Shown: positions 7,069 to 16,299, numbered from the stretch's first letter. The stretch is 64,000 nucleotides of DNA from Aliirhizobium wenxiniae (GCF_014201355.1 NZ_JACHEG010000006.1:49905-113904); one strand, 5' to 3'. Program-made: numbers and translations. The notes: a model not told the origin generated them from the sequence alone.

Positions 7069-8439
7069 TCACTTATCAAGCGATTGAAAGATCGGCAGTG
7101 TCACAGCTACATGTAACCCTTGTTTGGTTGGTACCAAGCAAATGCTGCCACCGTAGAGCTCGATGAGCTCTTTCGAAATGCTCAAGCCGAACCCGTCGCC
7201 GGGTGTAATTTCGTCAAGGCGAAGACCCGGTCGGAAGGCTTGTTCAATTCTCGCATGTGGAATGCCTGGCCCATCGTCGCGGATGCTGATCTTCGCGGCC
7301 GGGCCTCTCCTCACTGCCGAAATCTGGATCTTACCCGTGGCCCATTTGAACGCGTTGTCCAGGATGTTGCCGAAGATTTCGTCGAAGTCTTCCTCCGGAC
7401 AGGCAACGGAAAACGAAGGGTCTACGTACTGGTCGATCGAGAGCTGCTTGTCTGCATATATTCGCTCGAGCACTAGGACCAGGTCGTCAATGCGGCGCTT
7501 GGCGGGAGATGACGTGCGAACCACGTCGCCAGCACTCGCTCGCCGGCCATCGGCGAGGTGGTTACGAATACGCCGCTCGATTCGATTGATCAACTGCCGC
7601 ATGCTTCCATCAGGATCGTTTCGATCATCGAGGGCGAGCATCATGCTGGCCACCGGCGTCTTGAGCCCGTGAGCCATGTTGGCGAAATGCACGCGCGTTT
7701 CCGCAAGACGCTGCGCATTGCGATCGATCAGTCGATTGATCTCGAATGCGACAGGCCGAAGCTCGTCCACCTCGGGCTTCGGGAGGTTCGATCGATTGCC
7801 GGTCACCACTGAACCAATATCCGCCGTCATCTGGCGAAGGGGCCGCAGGCCATATCGGACCTGCAAGATCGTGCCCGCGATAAGGCTGCCGGCAAGCAGA
7901 GCCATGACCGGCAGCAACCACATCAATGATCGAAAGGCAGGGGCGGTGAGAGCCGACTCCGGCGCTGTGGCGGTGATCGTCACGATCTTGTTGCCGACTG
8001 TCGCATCCGTCACTCTCGAGTGCAAAGCCTGTCCCTGCAATTCCGTGGCGCCGCCAGGCCGAGGTATCCTTCCGAAAAGCTGACGCCATTCGAAAGCATG
8101 ACCCGGCGTCTCGATGGTCCCCCCGGAAAGGGAACGCGAGGCGAGCTGGACGCCCTCTCCGGAAACCTGCCAGTACCAGCCTGATCCAGGTCGATCAAAA
8201 GGCGGCCCATCGAGCTGCACGGTGAGCGTGGCCGCTCCATCAGGACCGGAGGTAAGGGCGCTTCGCAACGCCTCGATCTGCACGTCAAGGCGCTGGTCGA
8301 CCTGCTCACGAACGACACCGGCGACGACAAGCCAAAGGATGGCCGAGGCCACGAGGATCGCAACGACAAAGAAGACCGTGGAAAAGGCGATCAATCGGCC
8401 GGATATTGTCGCGCGCTGCATGAGCTTGCCAGTTTTCAT
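7069..8439 (-). CDS. Sensor histidine kinase, OmpR-type two-component system
   Basis: 456 residues. TM1 is about residues 15-40 and TM2 about 171-194, with a periplasmic sensor loop of about 130 residues between, then a HAMP region. The phosphorylation helix reads HFANMAHGLKTPVASM with the acceptor His at 257; the usual SHELRTP is here AHGLKTP, a PhoQ/QseC-like variant with the following Glu replaced by Gly. The N box (NILDNAFKWA), G1 (DDGPGIP) and G2 (GDGFGLS) are present, so the ATPase domain is complete. Its ATG overlaps the response-regulator stop (ATGA), so the two are translationally coupled. The signal sensed is unknown. Confidence 0.9.
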   Translation of the reverse strand: MKTGKLMQRATISGRLIAFSTVFFVVAILVASAILWLVVAGVVREQVDQRLDVQIEALRSALTSGPDGAATLTVQLDGPPFDRPGSGWYWQVSGEGVQLASRSLSGGTIETPGHAFEWRQLFGRIPRPGGATELQGQALHSRVTDATVGNKIVTITATAPESALTAPAFRSLMWLLPVMALLAGSLIAGTILQVRYGLRPLRQMTADIGSVVTGNRSNLPKPEVDELRPVAFEINRLIDRNAQRLAETRVHFANMAHGLKTPVASMMLALDDRNDPDGSMRQLINRIERRIRNHLADGRRASAGDVVRTSSPAKRRIDDLVLVLERIYADKQLSIDQYVDPSFSVACPEEDFDEIFGNILDNAFKWATGKIQISAVRRGPAAKISIRDDGPGIPHARIEQAFRPGLRLDEITPGDGFGLSISKELIELYGGSICLVPTKQGLHVAVTLPIFQSLDK

Positions 8440-9098
8440 GACGCCGCTGTCAGCATGTAGCCACGACCCCGTACCGTCTCGATATGTTCTGGTCCGATCT
8501 TTCGGCGCAGGCGCGCAACGATCACTTCGATCGAATTGGAATCCACTTCCGCGTGGCCGTCATAGACCCTCTCGATCAGCTCCCGTCTGTCGACAACCGC
8601 TTCCTTTCGCAGGATCAGGCAGGAGAGGACCCGCCATTCGAGGGCCGTGAGCTTCAGCGGCACGCCATCATGCTCAAATGTGCCCAGCTGCGCGTCGAAT
8701 GTTATCGGACCACAGCTGACCCGGGCGCTTGCATGGCCGTTGGCACGCCTCACAAGAGCGCGAAGCCGCAGGACGAGCTCCTCGACCTTGAACGGCTTCG
8801 CCAAGTAGTCATCGGCGCCGGCCTTGAAGCTCGCCACCTTGTTGGGCCAGCCGTCGCGCGCAGTCAGGACCAGCACCGGGAAGGATCGATCTGCCTCCCG
8901 CCAGGCGTTCAGGACTGAAACCCCATCGATCTTGGGAAGTCCGAGATCGAGCACGGCGACGTCGAAGATCTCGGTTAGGCCGGCATGCTGGGCGTCCTCG
9001 CCATTGCGTGCGATATCCACCACGAAACTCTCGGCCCGGAGGCTAGCTGCAAGGCGGCTGGAGAGATCGCTGTCGTCCTCGACGAGAAGTACGCGCAT
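8436..9098 (-). CDS. OmpR/PhoB-family response regulator
   Basis: 220 residues. The receiver domain carries the acidic pair near residues 8-9, the phospho-acceptor Asp51 in VLDLGLPKIDG, a conserved Thr in VLTARD and Lys in LAKPF. The C-terminal winged helix (about 125-217) ends with the typical SIEVIVARLRRKI and TVRGRGYML. It should bind DNA after phosphorylation by the kinase encoded immediately downstream. It is divergent from the OB-fold protein gene at 9205, a plausible target because TCS/BOF pairs recur in proteobacteria (inference). Confidence 0.93.
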   Translation of the reverse strand: MRVLLVEDDSDLSSRLAASLRAESFVVDIARNGEDAQHAGLTEIFDVAVLDLGLPKIDGVSVLNAWREADRSFPVLVLTARDGWPNKVASFKAGADDYLAKPFKVEELVLRLRALVRRANGHASARVSCGPITFDAQLGTFEHDGVPLKLTALEWRVLSCLILRKEAVVDRRELIERVYDGHAEVDSNSIEVIVARLRRKIGPEHIETVRGRGYMLTAAS

Positions 9099-9204
9099 GC
9101 AATAGTCCGATCCGTGCTGAGATTGACAAAATCTATGTGTTTCCAGCTTAACTCAAGCTGAACCGATTGGTTCAGGCTGCGGGCGGGAAGAACGGCGTAA
9201 AGCG

Positions 9205-9726
9205 GTGTTGTCAGAAACAAAGGAGACACCGATTTCTACTTCCGATAACACCCACACCGTCGATGCGACCGAACCGCATCGGCCCCACCATCCCCGGCGC
9301 GGACGCGAGCACGCCGCTGCATTTGGACTGGCCGCGCTCGGGCTCGTCATCGGCCTGGCAGGTGGCGCCGGCGCCATGAAGCTGGTGAGACCGAGCGTCG
9401 AGATGGCTCCTATGACGCCAGTCGCGATCTCCACGATAGCGGATGACAGCCTGGTCACGATCAAAGGCAAGGTTGCCGAGATCTTCGGCAACAAGTTCAT
9501 TGTGCAGGACGACACCGGCCGCGCGCTTATCGAGACCGGGCCGGAGGGCGAGGGCGGTAAACTTGTCGCTTCAAACGAAATGGTGACCGTACAGGGCCGC
9601 TTCGATGACGGATTTCTGCGTGGCAGCTACCTCGTTCATGAGGATGGTCGCACCGAGGCGCTCGGGCCTGCAGGCAGGCCCCCACATCACGGACCGATCG
9701 AGATGCTGAAGCCCCTCAAGCCCTAA
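9205..9726 (+). CDS. Membrane-anchored bacterial OB-fold (BOF) protein
   Basis: 173 residues from GTG 9205. A His/Arg-rich cytoplasmic N-tail is followed by one hydrophobic segment (about 40-58, FGLAALGLVIGLAGGAGA). The periplasmic domain has the BOF pattern: VTIKGKVAEIFGNKFIVQDDTGRALIE, ETGPE, then VTVQGRFDDGFLRGSYLVHEDG (each quoted piece is part of one OB fold). The tail is rich in Pro, His and Gly. AAAGGAG at 9219-9225 is ideally spaced for an ATT codon at 9232-9234, which would drop the first nine residues; GTG 9205 has no good ribosome site. The role is probably envelope stress or ligand binding, as for YgiW/YdeI proteins. Confidence 0.75.
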   Translation: MLSETKETPISTSDNTHTVDATEPHRPHHPRRGREHAAAFGLAALGLVIGLAGGAGAMKLVRPSVEMAPMTPVAISTIADDSLVTIKGKVAEIFGNKFIVQDDTGRALIETGPEGEGGKLVASNEMVTVQGRFDDGFLRGSYLVHEDGRTEALGPAGRPPHHGPIEMLKPLKP

Positions 9727-9758
9727 TGAGGTCAATCGATGTAAAGGGGGCGGAGCTT

Positions 9759-9784
9759 GGAACCCGTCCCTCCGATCCGTCGTT
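9759..9784 (+). promoter_or_regulatory. EcfG/RpoE2-type promoter candidate upstream of the MFS gene
   Basis: GGAAC (9759-9763), a 17-base spacer and CGTT (9781-9784) match the consensus core, 51 bases before the MFS start. One exact match by chance is expected in a window of this size, so it needs experimental support. Confidence 0.4.
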
Positions 9785-9835
9785 TACGGCGGCCATCGCG
9801 TAATTCCACACATATTCTTCCTTTCGGAGGCCGGC

Positions 9836-11092
9836 ATGCAGCGCTCTCGATATCCCCACCTTGCCGGCCGCTCGCTCGTCGCGCTCGCCGTTTTGAATTT
9901 CTTTCTTGCAGATGCCCGCGACGGGCTCGGGCCATTTCTCGATGGCTTTCTTGCCACCCGCGGATGGTCTCCGATGACCCTTGGAATGCTGGCGACGATC
10001 GGTGGCATGCTTGGGATGATCGCGACGCCACTGTTCGGCGCCTGGGTCGATTCATCGCGTCACAAGCGCACTTTGATCGTCATTCCGGTCGTGCTGGTCA
10101 CGGGGGCGGCACTCTGGACATTGTTTACGCCAAACAACTGGTCGGTATTCGGCGGGCAGTCTGCGACAGCCGTGGTCGGAGCGATCGTCGGGCCTGCTTT
10201 GATGGGCCTGACGCTTGGGCTCGTCGGCGAGAAAGCGTTCTCCCGTCAGGTATCGCGTAACGAGTTCTGGAACCACGTGGGCAACGTGTTCTCTCTTGCC
10301 GGCATATATTTTGTGACCATTGCTTTCGGCATCAACGGGATCATCGGCCTGATGATCGTAACGGCAACTGCCGCGATTACTGCTGTCGTGGCGATCAATC
10401 CTGATCAGATCGACCACAAGGTTGCACGCGGGCTCGGGCATGATGACGGCGCAGCTGGACCATCGGGGTTTTCGGTACTCGCTGGCAGCAAAGGCCTAAT
10501 CCTGCTTGCTGTAACGCTGATGATCTTCCACTTCGGCAATGCTCCGATGAGCCGGCTGATCGCCCAGGACTTCTCGATCCAGCTCGGCACGCCGTTCAGG
10601 ACGACGGCCATTATCACCGGCATTTCTCAGGTCTCGATGATTGCCATGGCGCTGGCGGCGCCCCTGCTTATCCGGCGTTTTGGACTTGCCACAGTGTTCC
10701 TAATCGCCCTGATGGCCCTGCCGGTACGTGGTATGATCGCTGGATTGTTCACCGGCTTCGCGTCCATCTATCCCGTTCAGATCCTTGATGGCGTGGGTGC
10801 AGGGCTGATCGGTATAGCTACACCGATCGCAGCCGAACGTATCCTTTTCGGAACAGGTCGCTTCAATGTTGGGCTTGCCGCGGTCATGACGGTCCAGGGT
10901 GTCGGGGCATCGCTCAGCAATGTCGCCGCCGGATGGCTGACGAATATCGGCGGGTATGGTCTGGCCTATTGGGTGCATGGCGGCGTTGCAATCTTGGCTC
11001 TTGCAGCATTTGCTGCTGCCCATAAAAGCATTGCTCCGCCGGCGAAGGACGATGACGATGCCCTCACCACCTCGGTGGCACTGGTCAACTAG
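9836..11092 (+). CDS. MFS transporter
   Basis: 418 residues with about 12 hydrophobic segments, typical of a major facilitator. A short loop with DSSRHKRT between TM2 and TM3 resembles motif A (GxxxDRxGRR family), though weakened. The N-terminus reads ARDGLGPFLDGFLATRGWSP, a pattern seen in MFS proteins encoded next to arsenical or other resistance permeases. AGGCCGGC-rich sequence precedes the ATG, with CGGAGG at 9824-9829 as ribosome site. It is followed after 30 bases by an ArsB-like permease and probably co-transcribed. Substrate unknown; efflux is more likely than uptake. Confidence 0.8.
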   Translation: MQRSRYPHLAGRSLVALAVLNFFLADARDGLGPFLDGFLATRGWSPMTLGMLATIGGMLGMIATPLFGAWVDSSRHKRTLIVIPVVLVTGAALWTLFTPNNWSVFGGQSATAVVGAIVGPALMGLTLGLVGEKAFSRQVSRNEFWNHVGNVFSLAGIYFVTIAFGINGIIGLMIVTATAAITAVVAINPDQIDHKVARGLGHDDGAAGPSGFSVLAGSKGLILLAVTLMIFHFGNAPMSRLIAQDFSIQLGTPFRTTAIITGISQVSMIAMALAAPLLIRRFGLATVFLIALMALPVRGMIAGLFTGFASIYPVQILDGVGAGLIGIATPIAAERILFGTGRFNVGLAAVMTVQGVGASLSNVAAGWLTNIGGYGLAYWVHGGVAILALAAFAAAHKSIAPPAKDDDDALTTSVALVN

Positions 11093-11122
11093 CCACATTA
11101 CTGAGACGGGAAGCAAACGATC

Positions 11123-12358
11123 ATGATCCTGACCTGGGGGATTTCGGCACTGACAGTGCTCGGCGTGGTGACGCGGCCGTTTCGGTGGCCGGAGGCAATC
11201 TGGGCGGTTGGTGGCGCGCTGCTTCTGCTTGCCGTCGGTTCGATAGGTTATGCCGATGTGTGGTCCGGTCTTGCCAGGGGTTTCGACGTCTATCTCTTCC
11301 TCATCGGTATGATGATGCTGTCGGAGCTTGCTCGTCAGCAAGGGCTGTTCGATTGGCTCGCGTCCGTCGCAACCTCCCATGCCCGCGGGTCGCCGAGGCG
11401 CCTGTTCGTCCTGATCTATGCCGTCGGTATCGTAACGACCGTATTCCTGTCCAACGATGCGACCGCCGTCGTGTTGACGCCAGCGGTACACGCGGCTTGC
11501 AGGGCCGCAAAGGTCAAAGACCCTTTGCCCTATCTTCTAATTTGCGCCTTCATTGCCAATGCAGCCAGTTTCGTTCTGCCGATCTCCAACCCGGCAAACC
11601 TCGTCATCTTCAGCAATGGGACAATGCCGTCACTCACGCACTGGCTGTCGATGTTCGCTCTTCCTTCGGCTGCGGCGATTATCGTTACCTTCATCGCGCT
11701 TTACTGGACACAGCGCTCGGCACTCGCCGCCGATACTCTCTCCGTTGCTCAACCAATTGCCCTGTCAAGCCGTGCCCGCCTCACGGGGATTGCGTTGGTC
11801 GCTACGGCGATTGTCATGGTTGGATCCTCCGTGCTCGGCTGGGATCTTGGACTGCCAACCTTCGCCTCGGGTCTTTTGTCGACAACCCTTGTCCTTTTGC
11901 TCGAACGCAAAGGGCCGAAGATGCTTCTGCGACATATTTCCTGGAGCGTGCTGCCGCTCGTCGCCGGCCTCTTCGTTGTCGTGGGGGCACTGGAAAAGTC
12001 CGGATTGGTTGATCGGCTATCATCGCTATTAGTCAATGTCGCTTCGGCATATCCGGCATCAGGGGCATTGGGCGTGGGCGCGATGGTTGCGCTCGTTTCG
12101 AACCTCGTCAACAATCTGCCGGCCGGGTTGGTTGCGGGCGGCGTCGTCCAAGCCGCTCAGGCCACCGACAAGATGGCAGGAGCGGTCCTCATTGGGATCG
12201 ATCTCGGCCCCAACCTCTCGATAACCGGCTCGCTTGCGACAATCCTGTGGCTCAACGCGCTGCGCCGGGATGGGATTGATATCACAGCCTGGGCGTTCAT
12301 GAAACTTGGCGCCATCGTGATGATGCCAGCGCTCATAGTCTCGCTGTTTATGCTGTGA
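11123..12358 (+). CDS. ArsB/NhaD-superfamily anion or arsenite permease
   Basis: 411 residues, 11-12 hydrophobic segments. Two hallmark regions are visible: FLSNDATAVVLTPAVHA near residue 112 and VSNLVNNLPAGLVAGG near residue 330, the paired discontinuous helices of the ion-transporter superfamily. PISNPANLVIFS is typical of ArsB. In ArsB the product exports arsenite or antimonite. There is no arsR, arsC or arsA beside it, so arsenite is only the best family guess; another oxyanion is possible. It is paired with the MFS gene upstream and ends before a strong terminator. Confidence 0.8.
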   Translation: MILTWGISALTVLGVVTRPFRWPEAIWAVGGALLLLAVGSIGYADVWSGLARGFDVYLFLIGMMMLSELARQQGLFDWLASVATSHARGSPRRLFVLIYAVGIVTTVFLSNDATAVVLTPAVHAACRAAKVKDPLPYLLICAFIANAASFVLPISNPANLVIFSNGTMPSLTHWLSMFALPSAAAIIVTFIALYWTQRSALAADTLSVAQPIALSSRARLTGIALVATAIVMVGSSVLGWDLGLPTFASGLLSTTLVLLLERKGPKMLLRHISWSVLPLVAGLFVVVGALEKSGLVDRLSSLLVNVASAYPASGALGVGAMVALVSNLVNNLPAGLVAGGVVQAAQATDKMAGAVLIGIDLGPNLSITGSLATILWLNALRRDGIDITAWAFMKLGAIVMMPALIVSLFML

Positions 12359-12454
12359 TGGTAGAAGGGGTGTTATCGATTTAAGAAGAAGCAAGCTACG
12401 ATCGCGTTCCGGTGGACCGGACGCGGCGCGACCTGCTGTGTGGAGATGGTCCAA

Positions 12455-12484
12455 GAGGGGCGCAAACGCCCCTCCTGTCTTTTA
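12455..12484 (+). terminator. Rho-independent terminator
   Basis: A stem GAGGGGCG/CGCCCCTC (12455-12462 with 12467-12474) with a 4-base loop is followed by CTGTCTTTT. It ends the MFS-permease transcript and faces the convergent hydrolase gene. Confidence 0.8.
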
Positions 12485-12529
12485 CCGGCCGAGATTGTCG
12501 CGGCACGGATCATCCGCACGGGGTCGGGG

Positions 12530-13507
12530 TCAGCCCTTGATGAAGGCCAGCAGGTCCTGGTTGAGCATATCGGCATTGACGGTGAGCATGCCGTGCGAGA
12601 AACCGGGATAGGTCTTGATCTGGCCGTTCTTCAGAAGCTTGATCGACTTCCTTGCAGCATCGGCTATCGGTACGATCTGGTCGTCTTCGCCATGCAAGAC
12701 GAGCGTCGGCACGGTGATCGCCTTCAGGTCTTCCGTCTGGTCGGTTTCCGAAAACGCCTTGATGCCATCGTAATGGGCCTTGGCGCTACCAATCATGCCC
12801 TGGCGCCACCAATTCTGGATCACGCCTTCCTGGACCTTGGCGCCATCGCGGTTAAAACCGTAGAATGGACCGGCCGGAACATCGCGGAAGAACTGTGCGC
12901 GATTGGCGGCAAGCGCTGAACGGAAGCCGTCAAAGACTTCGATCGGCAGGCCCTCGGGGTTTGTGGCGGTCTTGACCATCAGCGGTGGCACCGCCGAGAC
13001 GAGGACAGCCTTGGCAACGCGGCCGGAGGGCTGGCCATGTTTTGCGACATAGCGGGCAACTTCACCGCCGCCAGTGGAATGGCCAATATGGACAGCGTTT
13101 TTCAGGTCCAGGGCTTCGACGACAGCAAAAGCGTCGGCGGCATAGTGGTCCATGTCGTGACCGTCGGCAACCTGGGCAGACCGGCCGTGGCCGCGCCGGT
13201 CGTGAGCGACGACGCGGTAGCCCTTGGAGAGGAAGAACAGCATCTGTGCGTCCCAGTCGTCCGAAGACAGCGGCCAGCCGTGGTGGAAGACGATCGGCTG
13301 CGCATCCTTCGGACCCCAGTCCTTGTAAAAGATTTCAGTGCCGTCCTTGGTTGTTACAAAGCCCATGTCGATATCTCCTTGTGATGAACTGTTCGTCGAA
13401 GAGTTGTGTGAGAAGGCGAGCGCCGGAATGCTCACGCTGGCAAGTGCGATACTTCCGATCAGTACGCTGCGTCTCGACACGAAAAACCGATCTGTCTCGG
13501 ATGCCAT
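12530..13507 (-). CDS. Exported alpha/beta hydrolase, non-haem chloroperoxidase type
   Basis: 325 residues. ATG 13507 follows AGGAGACAAGC and begins a Tat-like signal (VSRRSVLIGSIALASVSIPA, cleavage near residue 30). The hydrolase domain begins MGFVTTKDGTEIFYKDWG, an internal Met where cytoplasmic homologues start. The catalytic Ser is in GHSTGGGEVARY, the acid is in LVLHGEDDQIVP and the His is in YPGFSHGM. The oxyanion HGWP motif is present. Such enzymes are perhydrolases/esterases; a cofactor-free haloperoxidase side activity is known for the family. Fusing a Tat leader to this fold places it in the periplasm. It is divergent from the GlxA-type regulator. Confidence 0.87.
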   Translation of the reverse strand: MASETDRFFVSRRSVLIGSIALASVSIPALAFSHNSSTNSSSQGDIDMGFVTTKDGTEIFYKDWGPKDAQPIVFHHGWPLSSDDWDAQMLFFLSKGYRVVAHDRRGHGRSAQVADGHDMDHYAADAFAVVEALDLKNAVHIGHSTGGGEVARYVAKHGQPSGRVAKAVLVSAVPPLMVKTATNPEGLPIEVFDGFRSALAANRAQFFRDVPAGPFYGFNRDGAKVQEGVIQNWWRQGMIGSAKAHYDGIKAFSETDQTEDLKAITVPTLVLHGEDDQIVPIADAARKSIKLLKNGQIKTYPGFSHGMLTVNADMLNQDLLAFIKG

Positions 13508-13616
13508 TGCTTGTCTCCTGTCGCGCTGTGATTGCGAATTCCGTATTTGACAAAGAGAGAGTATCGCCATCATCTGTCGAAAACACGTGGCAGAAATGAC
13601 TTTATAAGAGGCAAAA

Positions 13617-14594
13617 GTGGCAAAAGGTAAAGAAGCAGATTTCATAGAAGTGGGGTTGCTTGTTTACCCGGATTGTCAGTTGGCCGCCGTCTATGGATTA
13701 ACTGATCTGTTTCGCGTCGCCAGCGACTGGTCAACGGATCTGCAGGTGCCGACAAGCCTCCGCACCATCCGCGTCAGCTACTGGAAGATGGGGGATGGGG
13801 CTGTATCCTGCACATGGGATACGCATCCAGGGATTCCGCATTCGCTGAGTTACGTTATCGCGCCACCAAGCATCATCATGCCGGAGAAAATGCAGAGCAT
13901 GAGCCCCGCATCGCAATGGCTCGCGTCCCAACATGCGCGTGGTGTAACCGTCTGCTCGATCTGTGCCGGAGCGTTTGTCCTTGCCGAGACCGGGCTCATC
14001 GACGGCCGGCGCGCCACGACCCACTGGGCTTTTGCCGAAAGGCTTGCCGAACAGTTTCCCAATATCGACGTCTCACCAGACAATATGATCATTGATGACG
14101 GTGACGTCATCACCGCGGGCGGTATTCTCGCCTGGGCGGATCTCGGACTGCTGCTTGTCGAGAAGCTGCTGGGGCAGGCGGTGATGCTGGAGACAGCTCG
14201 CTTTCTCGTCGTCGATCCGCCGCGTCGCAGTCAAAGCCAGTACAAGGCCTTTCTTCCGCGCTTCGACCACGGCGACAAGGAGGTTCTGCAGGTCCAGCAC
14301 CAGTTTCATGCGACACCGGAGCTGCAAAAGTCGATTGGCGAATTGGCAGAGAGCGTGCACCTTTCAGAACGAACACTTCAGCGTCGATTTCTCCGCGCGA
14401 CACGACTGAAGCTGACCGAATATCTGCAGAACGTTCGCATCATGAAGGCGCGGCAGCTGCTCGAAACGACGAATGGTTCTGTCGAGAGCATTTCATATGC
14501 GGTTGGCTACACAGATCCGGCTGCGTTCCGGAAAATATTCGGCAGATTGACGGGCGCGAAGCCAAACGTCTACCGCGGTGATGCACGGCTTTGA
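13617..14594 (+). CDS. GlxA-family AraC-type transcriptional regulator
   Basis: 325 residues. The N-terminal two thirds are a DJ-1/PfpI-like domain with VCSICAGAFVLAETGLIDGR, including the nucleophile-elbow Cys, and ATTHWAF. The C-terminal 100 residues are a double helix-turn-helix of AraC type (ELAESVHLSERTLQRRF and ISYAVGYTDPAAFRKIFGR). GlxA-type regulators respond to small metabolites through the DJ-1-like part. The 109-base divergent gap to the hydrolase gene suggests it controls that gene. No standard ribosome site is clear; AAGAGG lies near the start. Confidence 0.9.
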   Translation: MAKGKEADFIEVGLLVYPDCQLAAVYGLTDLFRVASDWSTDLQVPTSLRTIRVSYWKMGDGAVSCTWDTHPGIPHSLSYVIAPPSIIMPEKMQSMSPASQWLASQHARGVTVCSICAGAFVLAETGLIDGRRATTHWAFAERLAEQFPNIDVSPDNMIIDDGDVITAGGILAWADLGLLLVEKLLGQAVMLETARFLVVDPPRRSQSQYKAFLPRFDHGDKEVLQVQHQFHATPELQKSIGELAESVHLSERTLQRRFLRATRLKLTEYLQNVRIMKARQLLETTNGSVESISYAVGYTDPAAFRKIFGRLTGAKPNVYRGDARL

Positions 14595-14800
14595 TTTAGC
14601 GGTGTTTCGAACTTGTGGGGCGCTGGTTCGTACCCGTTCAAGAGCTTTGCGACACCATTCTATCACAGTATCGCTCCTGGGCCGCTGGACGAGATTTTGC
14701 CCGCACGCCGATCGTTGCGAATCCTACCGCTATCGCTTCACCGCGACGCATTTCACCTCAGCAAGCAAGCCAGGATGTGCGAGTTCGGACACGCCAATGC

Positions 14801-15061
14801 GGGTATCCGCTGATCGTCGGCGACGGCGCGCAGGTCGCCGAAGAGCTGATCCGGTGGATCGACGAAAGCGGTGCAGATGGCTTCAACCTGACACGAACGG
14901 TGGTACCGGAAAGTTACGAAGCCTTCAAAGAGCATGTCATTCCTGAGCTTCAATCGCGAGGAGCTTACAAGACGGCTTATTTGCAAGGTACTTTACGGGA
15001 CAAGCTCTTAGGCAATGGCGATCATCTGGCCCCCGGTCATTACGGATATCAGTTTCGCTAG
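14801..15061 (+). pseudogene. C-terminal remnant of an NtaA/SnaA-type LLM flavin monooxygenase
   Basis: The frame carries VAEELIRWIDESGADGFNL, RTVVPESYEAFKEHVIPEL, RGAYKTAYLQGTLRDKL and APGHYGYQF, which is the terminal 85 residues of the nitrilotriacetate/dibenzothiophene-sulfone monooxygenase family (usual length about 440). No TIM-barrel core or flavin site is found upstream, where the sequence is not protein-like. This is therefore a deletion remnant. It lies next to a cluster with two intact members of the same family, and may mark an older edge of that cluster. Confidence 0.8.
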
Positions 15062-15426
15062 CCTTTCGTCAAAGAAGGGTCGCCGCGATTTCACCCAAGC
15101 CTTTTTGGTTAGGCTCCGCTAATGCGTTTAGCGGGCTGGGCGGTCTATAAGTATATGGTCTTGCCTAGTGCCGAGAGCGCGGGTCGATGGTTCGGATCCC
15201 GTCAAGTCCGAACTTGCGGCAATAGCCGCTTCAATGTCGAACGTCTCTACTACTAGCTAATATTACGCTAAGTTTCGCGCGTCGAAAAATCAGCATCGAC
15301 CGGTTCTGCTATCCCGCGAGAGACATATGTTCTTCGCCCGTGTCCCAATTTAGCAAAGTGTTGTTAGGGCGAGGAACCTTCAGCGCATATAAACGTCGTA
15401 ATCTCGTCATCCGCTAGGGGGAATAC
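15062..15426. other. Leader region of the quaternary-amine cluster
   Basis: No gene is seen. The last 100 bases are AT-rich and should hold the promoter of the transport operon; a purine-rich GGGGGAA lies just before the start at 15427. A tRNA T-loop-like string near 15192 has no supporting stems. Confidence 0.5.
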
Positions 15427-16299
15427 ATGAACTTAAAATCACTCGCCGTCACAGCCGTCACCTTGCTTGGTCTGTCGATACCCGCGTATGCCCAGGCCGT
15501 CAAAATTGGGAGCAAAAACTTCACCGAACAATTCGTTGTAGCGGAAATCTACGCGCAGGCGCTGGAAAAGGCGGGCGTCGAAGTCGAGCGCCGTCTCAAT
15601 CTCGGCGCCACGCTGGTCGCCCATACCGCGCTGACGAATGGCGAGATCGATCTGTACCCCGAATATACCGGCACCGCGCTCGCGGCCGTCGTGAAGGGTG
15701 ACCTGTCCGGTAGCGCCGAGAAGATCTACGGCGAGGTCAAGGATTATTACGAGAAGAACCTGAAGCTGACGCTTCTCGAAGCGACCAAGATCAACAACGG
15801 CTATGCGATCATCACGCTCCCTGAAACGGCAGACAAGTACAAGCTGAAGACGCTGACCGATCTTGGGCCCGCCTCGAAGGACCTGACCTTCGGTGCCGAA
15901 GCCGGTTTCGGCGAGCGCAAGGACGGCCTGCCGGGTCTGAAACAGACCTACGGCATCGAGTTTAAGGAGTTCAAGATTTTCGCGAAGCTCGGCATCCGTT
16001 ACAGTGCCCTGACAAGCAAGGATCTCGACGTCTCCTACGGCTTTGCCACCGACTGGCAGATTTCGGAAAACAAGCTCGTCGTGCTCCAAGACGACAAGAA
16101 CCTGTTCCCGCCCTACTATCTCGTTCCGGTCGTTCGCCAGGACACGCTGACCAAGAACCCGAAAATCGCAGAGGTTCTGAACAAGATCAGCCCGCTGCTC
16201 AACAACGAGAACATGCGCGAGCTGAACGCCAAGGTCGATCGCGACAAGGAAGAACCGGCGGACGTCGCCGCCGAATTCCTTGAGGCTCAGGGTATCTGA
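15427..16299 (+). CDS. Periplasmic quaternary-amine binding protein, OpuBC/OsmF type
   Basis: 290 residues. The Sec signal is residues 1-22 (ending AYAQ). The mature part starts VKIGSKNFTEQFVVAEIYAQ, the hallmark of OpuAC/OpuBC glycine-betaine-type binding proteins, with EIDLYPEYTGTAL and DVSYGFATDW also diagnostic. It delivers a betaine, choline or similar compound to the permeases encoded next. A hairpin with a T-rich tail separates it from the permease genes, which would give binding protein in excess. The exact ligand cannot be read from sequence, and the neighbouring catabolic genes suggest a nutrient rather than an osmoprotectant. Confidence 0.9.
   Translation: MNLKSLAVTAVTLLGLSIPAYAQAVKIGSKNFTEQFVVAEIYAQALEKAGVEVERRLNLGATLVAHTALTNGEIDLYPEYTGTALAAVVKGDLSGSAEKIYGEVKDYYEKNLKLTLLEATKINNGYAIITLPETADKYKLKTLTDLGPASKDLTFGAEAGFGERKDGLPGLKQTYGIEFKEFKIFAKLGIRYSALTSKDLDVSYGFATDWQISENKLVVLQDDKNLFPPYYLVPVVRQDTLTKNPKIAEVLNKISPLLNNENMRELNAKVDRDKEEPADVAAEFLEAQGI

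Noticed and set aside
15170..15205. tRNA T-loop-like string (GGTTCGGATCCC)
   Set aside because: No D-arm, anticodon arm or acceptor stem can be folded around it.
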